Below are positions 7,042 to 13,244 of a stretch of 19,451 nucleotides of DNA, piece by piece. The DNA lies in contig SVEW01000031.1 of the NCBI GenBank assembly GCA_015057205.1, positions 1 to 19,451 of the forward strand, written 5' to 3'. The position numbers and the translations under genes were made by a program. The DNA comes from Lachnospiraceae bacterium. GTDB taxonomy: Bacteria; Bacillota; Clostridia; Lachnospirales; Lachnospiraceae. The notes under the pieces are model-generated. The model worked only from the letters and a program-made list of their open reading frames with translations. It did not search any database and was not told the DNA's origin. Position 1 is the stretch's first letter. Every line of letters begins with the position of its first letter.

Positions 7042-8058
7042 ATGAACAGAAAATTTAAAATTATATCATTGCTTATAATTACAATTTTTATTGGAATTGG
7101 AGCGGTGAAACTGGCAGGAGCAAGAAAAGCAGAGGAAAATAAGACAGAGGACCCTTCGGTGAATCAGCAGGATAAGGGAATTAAGGAAGAAATTGTAAAA
7201 GAAAAGCCGCTTGCTTTTGTAAAGAAATATACCAGTATTAAGGCGGGGAAGACGAAACAGTTTAAGGTAAATAAGAAAGTAGCAAAATGGAATTCCTCGA
7301 ATAAGAAGGTTGCTGTTGTGTTAAAAACAGGGAAAGTGAAGGCTCTTCGTTACGGGAAAACCACGATTACTGCCAAGAGTGGAAAGGATACGGTAAGAGT
7401 ACGCGTCGAAGTATTACCAAAAAAGATTGTCGGGATTGATCCGGGACATCAATTGCATGCAAATGGAAGTTTAGAACCGAATGGACCGAATTCTTCTGTT
7501 ATGAAAGCGAAGGTGACCGGAGGGACGTGTGGCTGTGCAACCGGAAAGTCGGAATCGGCCTTGATGTTGGAAATTGGCCTTTTACTAAAGGAAGAGCTAG
7601 AGTCACGGGGGTATATGGTGGTTATGACCAGGAACAAACAAAATGTAAATATTTCGAATGCGCAAAGGGCTTTGAAATTGAATGAAAAATGCAACATTGC
7701 AGTTCGCTTACATGCTGATGGATTGGAAAATCAAAGTGTGAGCGGAGCAAGTATGCAGTGTTCCACATCATCAAATCCTTATATTGCAAGGCTGTTTCGC
7801 AAGTGTAAGCGGTTATCGAAGTGTATTTTGAGTGCATACTGCAAAGAAACCAGACGAAGAAACAGAGGTATTTGTTACCGTGATGATTTGACCGGAACAA
7901 ATTTTAGTACAATTCCTGTTACGCTTATTGAAATGGGATTTATGTCAAATAGAGCAGAAGATTATTATATGGCTTCAGCGAATGGGCAAAAAGCAATGGT
8001 AAATGGCATTGCAAATGGAATTGACAAATATTTTAATTATTTTGTGAAAAATAATTAG
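7042..8058 (+). CDS. Exported N-acetylmuramoyl-L-alanine amidase (Amidase_3) with Ig-like domain
   Basis: A 338-residue cell-wall hydrolase. The frame is open upstream to 6889, but AAGGGGG 8 bp before ATG 7042 and the signal sequence directly after it decide the start. Residues 7-27 form a signal peptide or anchor, followed by a charged linker. A BIG2-like domain spans about 60-130 (KKYTSIKAGKTKQFKV, then WNSSNKKVAVVLKTGKVKALRYGKTTITA). The catalytic domain starts with VGIDPGHQ. Zinc-site residues of the family are all present: His136 in DPGHQ, Glu171 in KSESALMLEIG, His224 in RLHADG, and the catalytic Glu297 in IEMGFMSN. The family cleaves the amide between MurNAc and L-Ala of peptidoglycan. 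It is divergent from the two-TM gene; no terminator separates it clearly from the SCP2-FIST-MCP operon. Confidence 0.92.
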   Translation: MNRKFKIISLLIITIFIGIGAVKLAGARKAEENKTEDPSVNQQDKGIKEEIVKEKPLAFVKKYTSIKAGKTKQFKVNKKVAKWNSSNKKVAVVLKTGKVKALRYGKTTITAKSGKDTVRVRVEVLPKKIVGIDPGHQLHANGSLEPNGPNSSVMKAKVTGGTCGCATGKSESALMLEIGLLLKEELESRGYMVVMTRNKQNVNISNAQRALKLNEKCNIAVRLHADGLENQSVSGASMQCSTSSNPYIARLFRKCKRLSKCILSAYCKETRRRNRGICYRDDLTGTNFSTIPVTLIEMGFMSNRAEDYYMASANGQKAMVNGIANGIDKYFNYFVKNN

Positions 8059-8067
8059 AAAACAATA

Positions 8068-8096
8068 TAGACACAAATTATTGATATGATGATAGT
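8068..8096 (+). promoter_or_regulatory. Weak promoter candidate for the SCP2-FIST-MCP operon
   Basis: TAGACA (8068-8073), 17 bp, then GATAGT (8091-8096). An alternative is TTGATA (8081-8086) with TGAGAT (8104-8109), also 17 bp apart. Neither is strong, and read-through from the amidase gene is possible. Confidence 0.25.
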
Positions 8097-8150
8097 GGGT
8101 GTTTGAGATTACACTGGCAGTAAATGTTACGTGAATGGAGGAGTCGAACA

Positions 8151-8573
8151 ATGACATATCGTGAATTGGTTAAAGAATTGAAGGCACAATATCAAAAATA
8201 TGATGCATCCTCAGTTGAACAACATTTTGCTATTCAATTCAATATTGAAGGAGAGGCGGAAGGAGCTTTTTATGTAGAATTTGCAGACGGTAAAATTGAT
8301 GTACAACCGTATGAGTATTATGATCGAGATGTAATATTTACCACAGATTATCAGACGAGTTTGGATATGGCCTGTGGCAATGTGAAGTTACTTGAAGCAT
8401 ATAAGAATGATAAACTTGGTGTTTGGGGAGAATTGGATCGGGCGATAGCTGTTTATGATTCTTTGAAACTAATGAAAAAGAAGGTAGAGAAGAAGGCACC
8501 TAAGAAAACGACTGCGAAAAAAAATGTAACTAAGAAGACAACTGCGAAGAAAGAACCTGTCGCAGCTAAATAA
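8151..8573 (+). CDS. SCP2-like sterol/lipid-carrier domain protein with lysine-rich tail
   Basis: A 140-residue protein. GGAGGAG 7 bp before ATG 8151 fixes the start; the open frame from 8124 has no such site. Residues 8-107 match the SCP2 fold pattern: an early helix, the strand pair FNIEGEAEGAFYVEFADGKI, the DVIFTTDYQTSLDMACGNVK helix and the GVWGELDRAIAV end. SCP2 domains hold hydrophobic ligands in a pocket; the ligand here is unknown. Residues 109-140 are an Ala/Thr/Lys tail with KKTTAKK twice (118-124 and 128-134), like the tails of histone-H1-like proteins, which could bind nucleic acid or acidic partners. It is first in an apparent operon with the FIST gene (29-bp gap) and the MCP gene. 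Confidence 0.85.
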   Translation: MTYRELVKELKAQYQKYDASSVEQHFAIQFNIEGEAEGAFYVEFADGKIDVQPYEYYDRDVIFTTDYQTSLDMACGNVKLLEAYKNDKLGVWGELDRAIAVYDSLKLMKKKVEKKAPKKTTAKKNVTKKTTAKKEPVAAK

Positions 8574-8602
8574 TACATGAAATTAGGAAGGAGTGTACTT
8601 AC

Positions 8603-9697
8603 GTGCAGATTTCAATTGGGTATTCAAAGAATAAAAATGTTGACACAGCAGTTGCTGAGGCAACAACCAAAATCAAAGCGGCAGAAGGTATATTTTTTCA
8701 GTGTCCGTTTGCGATGCTAAAAGGTGTTTCTGAGCAGATTCATGCGAAATTTCCAGGGGTTCCGACGATTGGAACCGGAGCAACTACCTATTATGAGGGG
8801 GAAGCAAGTGATCAGATTTTAGTAGTGGTCGCTTTTGAAAGTGGATGTAAGGTTCGTAGTGGAGTGATTCGTAATTTATCAAAAGCACCTTTGGTGGACA
8901 TTATGCCATTAAAGAAATCTATATCAGAGTTGGGGGCAAAAGGTGATAATGCCGTTTGCCTGGAGTACTGTACCAACGATGAGGAACGACTGGTTTCTAC
9001 AATGAACGTAGAATTGTCAAAAGAAAAAGTTGCTATCGCAGGAGGAACTGTGTTTGGAACGCCAAATGGACAAAAAAGTTGTGTTTGCGTAGACGGAGTA
9101 TTGTACGAGGATGCTTGTTGCTGGCTTTTGGTTAAGAGTACCAGTGGTAAGATTCGTACGTATGCAGAGCAGATTTACGCAGTTCCGGAAAATGCTAAAT
9201 TTCATGTGGCAACGAAGGTTAACCTTGCAACAAAAGAGTTGCTGACTTTGGATAATCGTCCTGCAGCAGAGGTATATGCAAATGAGCTAGGCATTTCTAA
9301 AAATCAGATTGTGGATAACGTTTTCAAAAATCCATTGGGACGTATTGTTGGAGATGATGTTTATATTATTTCCCAGTATGAAGTTGGTAGTAGCGGTAGT
9401 CTTAGAAGCTACAAACGCGTGTGTGAAAATGATGCTATTTGTATATTGGAATTGCTAGACTATAAGCAAATCAATGAAGATACCTGTAGAATGATTCGCC
9501 AGGAGAATTCACATATTTCTTTTGTGTTTAGTATCAATTGTATTTATAGACATTTGTTTTACCAGCAGGAAAATTTCCTGCCGCAACTACTTCGCAATAT
9601 GAGCAATATTGGCCCACATGTAGGTGTAGTTGGGGGCGGTGAACAATATCGTAAGCAGCATGTAAATCAGACCATGGTTTGCGTGGTATTTGAATAA
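8603..9697 (+). CDS. FIST-domain intracellular sensor protein
   Basis: A 364-residue protein with FIST_N then FIST_C and nothing else. The N half has the repeated strand-helix pattern of the family (QISIGYSKNKNVDTAV near the start, FPGVPTIGTGATTYYEG, and KVAIAGGTVFGTPNG). The C half runs from about 215 (PAAEVYANELG) to the end, with the late family motif VGGGEQYRKQHVNQT. FIST domains are proposed to bind small molecules such as amino acids inside the cell, and are often coded next to chemoreceptors or signalling enzymes. There is no signal peptide or membrane segment. The GTG start has AAGGAG 9 bp upstream. It stands 18 bp before the soluble methyl-accepting protein, so the two very likely work as a sensor and receptor pair. 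Confidence 0.9.
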   Translation: MQISIGYSKNKNVDTAVAEATTKIKAAEGIFFQCPFAMLKGVSEQIHAKFPGVPTIGTGATTYYEGEASDQILVVVAFESGCKVRSGVIRNLSKAPLVDIMPLKKSISELGAKGDNAVCLEYCTNDEERLVSTMNVELSKEKVAIAGGTVFGTPNGQKSCVCVDGVLYEDACCWLLVKSTSGKIRTYAEQIYAVPENAKFHVATKVNLATKELLTLDNRPAAEVYANELGISKNQIVDNVFKNPLGRIVGDDVYIISQYEVGSSGSLRSYKRVCENDAICILELLDYKQINEDTCRMIRQENSHISFVFSINCIYRHLFYQQENFLPQLLRNMSNIGPHVGVVGGGEQYRKQHVNQTMVCVVFE

Positions 9698-9715
9698 AGA
9701 TAATGGAGGAGTGCA

Positions 9716-10690
9716 ATGTTTAGATTAAAAAGTCAGACTGAAGATACGGAAAAGAACGCGCAAACACTTGCGAAACCTAAAGAAAATCTGGAAGCGCAGT
9801 TAGCTCCGCTTCGTGAAGCGGGACGGTTTGCGATAGAACAGCAAAGAAAATTACAGGAAGAAGAAGGTGTAACAATTAATGGTCTTGAGACCATAGATGA
9901 ATCTTTTGGATTGGTTCAAGAGCGCTATAACAATATTATTGATAGTGTAAACAGTTTTCAGGAAGAGTTCCAGTCGATTCGTACGGTAACGGATCATTTT
10001 GATAACATTATTAATGAATTAATGACTACTGCAGATAATTCCAATGCCGGAATGAAGAAAGTAGATGAAAGTTCTGATTCTGTTTCACAGACAATTGATG
10101 TAATGCAGCAGGTATTTGCAGAGTTTCAGCAGAGCTTTGATGATATTCAGGAAAAAGTAAATCAGATAAACAATTTCGCAAATCAGACGAATTTGTTGGC
10201 ATTGAATGCTTCTATCGAAGCGGCACGCGCAGGTGAGGCGGGTCGTGGATTTGCGGTTGTTGCAACGGAAGTCAATAAGCTGTCGCAGGAAATAAAAGAT
10301 CTTGTTATTAAGATTGGCGATAGTATGCAGGAGCTTGGTGATAACAACACTCGTTTGGTTGATTCGTTGGAAGATACTAAGGCAGCTATTGAAACTTCTC
10401 ACAAGAATATTATGGAGACAGAAGAGATTATTGATAATATCCGTGTTGTTGCGGATAATGTGAGAGATGAAAGCCAGCAGATGGGTGCAGTTATGGAAAA
10501 TTGTGACCGGGAAATTCGTCAGGTATCACAAAACATCGAGGGTTCGCAGGAGTATTTTGATGATGTGGAAAATCATGTTGTAAATTTGAAAAATAAGATT
10601 ACGAAGAAGGGATATATGTTTGAAGACATGAGTAATGTTTTGGAACAGTTTGATCCTATTATCGACAAAATTGCAAAAGAAAATAAATAA
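9716..10690 (+). CDS. Soluble methyl-accepting chemotaxis protein
   Basis: A 324-residue receptor without any hydrophobic segment, HAMP domain or ligand-binding domain of its own. Almost the whole protein is a long coiled coil. Residues about 148-192 hold the CheA/CheW-binding hairpin tip in textbook form (QTNLLALNASIEAARAGEAG, followed by RGFAVVATEVNKLS). The flanking helices carry Gln/Glu/Ala patterns expected of methylation regions, but no C-terminal tether peptide is seen. A cytosolic receptor with no input domain must take its signal from a partner; the FIST protein coded 18 bp upstream is the obvious one. GGAGGAG lies only 4 bp from the ATG, a tight but usable spacing. A strong terminator at 10714-10748 ends the operon. 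Confidence 0.93.
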   Translation: MFRLKSQTEDTEKNAQTLAKPKENLEAQLAPLREAGRFAIEQQRKLQEEEGVTINGLETIDESFGLVQERYNNIIDSVNSFQEEFQSIRTVTDHFDNIINELMTTADNSNAGMKKVDESSDSVSQTIDVMQQVFAEFQQSFDDIQEKVNQINNFANQTNLLALNASIEAARAGEAGRGFAVVATEVNKLSQEIKDLVIKIGDSMQELGDNNTRLVDSLEDTKAAIETSHKNIMETEEIIDNIRVVADNVRDESQQMGAVMENCDREIRQVSQNIEGSQEYFDDVENHVVNLKNKITKKGYMFEDMSNVLEQFDPIIDKIAKENK

Positions 10691-10713
10691 TTATTTTGCT
10701 AAGTAATTCCTCT

Positions 10714-10748
10714 AAAAAAAGAAGTCGGCGCAAACCGGCTTCTTTTTT
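10714..10748 (+). terminator. Rho-independent terminator of the SCP2-FIST-MCP operon
   Basis: AAAAAAGAAGTCGG (10715-10728) pairs with CCGGCTTCTTTTTT (10735-10748) across a CGCAAA loop; the A/T-tract arms make it work in both directions. Confidence 0.9.
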
Positions 10749-10788
10749 CATATAGTAAATTGAAAGTATTACTAAAAGGAGCTTAAAA

Positions 10789-11643
10789 ATGGCATCTTTT
10801 CAAAACCAAGCGGTCTTAAGCTACAACGGTCAGACCACAACTTCAAACATTACAACCGGAGAAATTGTTGAAGTGCTATCTGCTACTAAAGAAGCCGTTT
10901 CAAATCAATATGAGGTAAACGGAAAAGTTACATATGTTTATAGCATTCAAAATACCGGCGCAACAGATTTTACGAATTTGACTTGGGAGGATAATCTTGG
11001 GGCCTACAGCTTACCGGAAGGTTCGATTGAGGTTACACCATTGACGTATGTGGCAAATTCACTCTGCTTATACATCAATGGAACCTTGCAGCAGACACCA
11101 ACAATAAGCCAAACCAATCCACTTATGGTAGAAGGACTACGGGTACCGGCTAATGGCAATGCTATGCTAATATACGAAGCAGAGATTAATGCTTATGCAC
11201 CATTAAATGTAGGTTCAACTATTGTCAACACTGCTATACTTAGCGATAATAATCGAATTACACCTGTGAGTGCATCTGAAACTATTTATATAGAAGAAAC
11301 TCCAAATCTTACTATTAGCAAGGCTTTGTCCCCTACAACCGTTACCGAAAATGGTCAGGTGACCTATACCTTTACAATTCAGAATTTTGGAAATATAGAT
11401 GCTTCTTCAGAGGCGAATGTAGTGATAGCGGATTTATTTAATCCTATATTAAACAATCTGTCTATTGCCTATAATGGTGGGGCTTTGCCAACTAGCTCGT
11501 ATTCATATGACCAAGATACTGGACAGTTCGAGACCCTTCCGGGTGTTGTTACGGTACCATCTGCGTCATTTACCCAATCAAGCACGGGGGAGTGGCAAAT
11601 AACTCCTGGCGTGAGCACATTAAGTGTCACCGGCACACTATGA
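10789..11643 (+). CDS. DUF11 repeat protein, no visible export signal
   Basis: A 284-residue beta-rich protein with two DUF11-type modules. The first covers about 20-165 (GKVTYVYSIQNTGATDFTNLTW). The second runs from about 170 to the end (TVTENGQVTYTFTIQNFG). Both begin with the family's T-Y-x-I-x-N-x-G pattern. DUF11 modules are usually parts of large surface proteins in Firmicutes; this is a short two-module protein of a kind seen in Clostridia. It has no signal peptide, membrane segment, sortase motif or cysteine pairs, and only one Lys-poor acidic composition, so its surface placement is uncertain. AAAGGAGC lies 7 bp before the ATG. It is isolated by terminators on both sides and is probably transcribed alone. 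Confidence 0.85.
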   Translation: MASFQNQAVLSYNGQTTTSNITTGEIVEVLSATKEAVSNQYEVNGKVTYVYSIQNTGATDFTNLTWEDNLGAYSLPEGSIEVTPLTYVANSLCLYINGTLQQTPTISQTNPLMVEGLRVPANGNAMLIYEAEINAYAPLNVGSTIVNTAILSDNNRITPVSASETIYIEETPNLTISKALSPTTVTENGQVTYTFTIQNFGNIDASSEANVVIADLFNPILNNLSIAYNGGALPTSSYSYDQDTGQFETLPGVVTVPSASFTQSSTGEWQITPGVSTLSVTGTL

Positions 11644-11655
11644 AAAATTAAATGT

Positions 11656-11699
11656 AAAAAAAACTGGGCCTTTTCCACTCTCGGAAGAGGCCTGTTTTT
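11656..11699 (+). terminator. Terminator after the DUF11 gene
   Basis: CTGGGCCTTTTCC (11664-11676) and GGAAGAGGCCTG (11683-11694) form a stem with wobbles around an ACTCTC loop, followed by TTTTT and preceded by an A-tract, 13 bp after the stop codon. Confidence 0.88.
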
Positions 11700-11721
11700 G
11701 ACTTAAAAAATGATTGCTTTG

Positions 11722-11881
11722 ACTGAAAAACAGTTGTAATAAAACAACAAAAGCGCGTCGGAAAAGCCTTTTGTATAAAGGAGTGAAATGCCGCGTTATA
11801 TATATGATTTAATTAATAGAAATTGTGCCTAAAGATGGAATAAATGTATACATTACAAACAATTATAACTGTTTCAACAGT
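11722..11881. repeat. 160-bp segment bounded by imperfect inverted repeats
   Basis: The gene-free stretch 11644-11967 (324 bases) holds the terminator, this segment and a promoter. The left end ACTGAAAAACAGTTGTAAT (11722-11740) closely matches the reverse complement of the right end, ACTGTTGAAACAGTTATAAT (11881-11862). The core 13 bases (11728-11740 with 11862-11874) pair with a single wobble. Each end is also itself an inverted repeat (ACTG-5-CAGT; ACTGTT-2-AACAGT). It could be a small non-autonomous element, a paired operator or a folded leader. I see no flanking direct repeat. Confidence 0.4.
11788..11832 (+). CDS. Possible 14-codon peptide (MPRYIYDLINRNCA)
   Basis: An ATG preceded by AAAGGAG opens a 14-codon frame ending in TAA, inside the inverted-repeat-bounded segment. 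Nothing but the ribosome site supports translation. It could be a leader peptide or chance. Confidence 0.15.
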   Translation: MPRYIYDLINRNCA

Positions 11882-11902
11882 CAGATTTGACGAATTTTTT
11901 TG

Positions 11903-11931
11903 TTTACTTAACTCTAAAATCGAATTATAAT
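11903..11931 (+). promoter_or_regulatory. Strong sigma-A promoter for the L,D-transpeptidase
   Basis: TTTACT (11903-11908), exactly 17 bp, then consensus TATAAT (11926-11931); the ribosome site and ATG 11968 follow. The perfect inverted repeat ACTGTTTCAACAGT (11868-11881) lies 21 bp upstream of the -35, a good position for a regulator. Confidence 0.7.
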
Positions 11932-11967
11932 ATTAGTATGAAACTTTAATCAAGAGGAGAAGAATCG

Positions 11968-13167
11968 ATGAATAAGGCGGGGATGAAAAAATATTTAAAG
12001 TATATGGTACTTTTAGTTATTTGCATGGTTGTTATGTTGCCGGTAATGCAGGTAAATGCACAGAAAACAACGTATTCAATAAACGTAAATCGAAAGCAAA
12101 ACGTGGTTATTATCTATAAAAAGGACGTAAATGGTAAGTATACAGTACCTATAAAGGCCATGGTATGCTCTGTGGGCATGCAGAATCGTACGCCAAAGGG
12201 GAAATTCTATATATCAGAGCGTTATCGATGGAGACAATTGTTTTACGGTTCCTACGGTCAGTATGCAACCAGAATATGTGGAAATATTCTATTTCATTCC
12301 GTTGGCTATGATAGTCGTAAGCCATCAACTCTTCAATATAAGGAATATAATAAATTAGGCACATCGGCTTCCCACGGGTGTGTAAGGTTATCAGTAGAAG
12401 ATGCAAAGTGGATTTACACCCATTGCAAACGTGGTACACAGGTGGTGATTTATGATAGTAAGAAAAAAGAGCCGCTTGATAAGCCTGAGCCAATTGTAAT
12501 ACCTACTAACACTAAGTTGAAAAATTGGGATCCAACTGATACGAATGCTAAGAATCCATGGAGAAAAGTTGCTCCAAAGATTCAGGTGAAAGAAGAGGAT
12601 TTAGAAGTTGGGGTTTCAACCAATGAAGATTTGGTAAACTTGGCATCGGCAGTAAATTATAAAGGGGAAAAGGTAAAAGTTACGGTTGAAGGAAATTATG
12701 ATCTTACTTCCATCGGCAGTTATGAGGTGACGTTTGTCGCAGTAGATAAACTTGGAAATAAAACGGAAAAAACGATGAAGATCCGTGTGGGAGATACGAT
12801 TGCTCCGGTTATTGTGCCGATAAAACAAGATAGCAATATTCAAATGACGGTTGCGCAGTTTAAAGAGATGAATACGGATGGTGGGGAATTAACACCTGAG
12901 GAAGTGACTGAGTGGTTGAAGCAGTATGTTTCTGTTATGGATAATGGAAAGAAACTTTCAAAGGAAAGTATAACCGTTTCCGGAGTAGAAGACTTTTTTG
13001 CAGATTACAGAAAATATCTTCAAGATGCAGACTTCAAGTTTAAGGAACGTTACAATTTTGGGGTGAGTGCATTTGATAATTCGGGTAATAAGACTAAGGA
13101 AATGTTTCTACTTATTCTGGAAATGAAAGATGAACGGTTTATGCCAAGCGGACAGGTTACTATGTGA
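11968..13167 (+). CDS. Exported L,D-transpeptidase (YkuD family) with C-terminal Ig-like region
   Basis: A 399-residue cell-wall enzyme. Residues 1-31 are a signal peptide ending VNAQ. The YkuD catalytic domain spans about 34-165. It has the conserved His110 in LFHSVGY and the nucleophile motif SASHGCVRL (His136, Cys138, Arg140). Such enzymes form 3-3 cross-links in peptidoglycan or attach proteins to it. After a Pro/Lys linker (EPLDKPEPIVIP) there is an Ig-like/HYR-type domain at about 200-275 (GSYEVTFVAVDKLGNKTEKTMKI) and a further module to the end with a similar FDNSGNKTKE strand. The active domain is thus N-terminal, with binding modules behind it. AGAGGAGA upstream favours ATG 11968 over the Met at codon 6. 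It has its own promoter and is transcribed separately from the synthetase downstream. Confidence 0.93.
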   Translation: MNKAGMKKYLKYMVLLVICMVVMLPVMQVNAQKTTYSINVNRKQNVVIIYKKDVNGKYTVPIKAMVCSVGMQNRTPKGKFYISERYRWRQLFYGSYGQYATRICGNILFHSVGYDSRKPSTLQYKEYNKLGTSASHGCVRLSVEDAKWIYTHCKRGTQVVIYDSKKKEPLDKPEPIVIPTNTKLKNWDPTDTNAKNPWRKVAPKIQVKEEDLEVGVSTNEDLVNLASAVNYKGEKVKVTVEGNYDLTSIGSYEVTFVAVDKLGNKTEKTMKIRVGDTIAPVIVPIKQDSNIQMTVAQFKEMNTDGGELTPEEVTEWLKQYVSVMDNGKKLSKESITVSGVEDFFADYRKYLQDADFKFKERYNFGVSAFDNSGNKTKEMFLLILEMKDERFMPSGQVTM

Positions 13168-13180
13168 CCATAAGCAGTTC

Positions 13181-13209
13181 TTGATTTTATAAAGAATAAG
13201 CGGTAAAAT
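13181..13209 (+). promoter_or_regulatory. Promoter for the methionyl-tRNA synthetase homologue
   Basis: TTGATT (13181-13186) and TAAAAT (13204-13209) are 17 bp apart, leaving a leader of about 30 bases. That is too short for a T-box, so this gene does not appear to be controlled by uncharged tRNA. Confidence 0.55.
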
Positions 13210-13244
13210 ATAAAGCGAGATTATTAGGATTGGAGTATGTTTAG

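Noticed and set aside
10749..10757. Sigma-K promoter for the DUF11 gene as a called feature
   Set aside because: The -10 match CATANNNTA is short and no AC occurs at the needed 16-17 bp upstream, so it is kept only as a remark.
11740..11860. Known riboswitch (cyclic di-GMP, cyclic di-AMP, purine, SAM) in the gap before the transpeptidase
   Set aside because: Conserved core bases of these classes could not be found, although some local pairing exists.
13168..13244. T-box leader expected before a methionyl-tRNA synthetase
   Set aside because: Only 77 bases lie between genes, with no specifier stem, T-box sequence or terminator.
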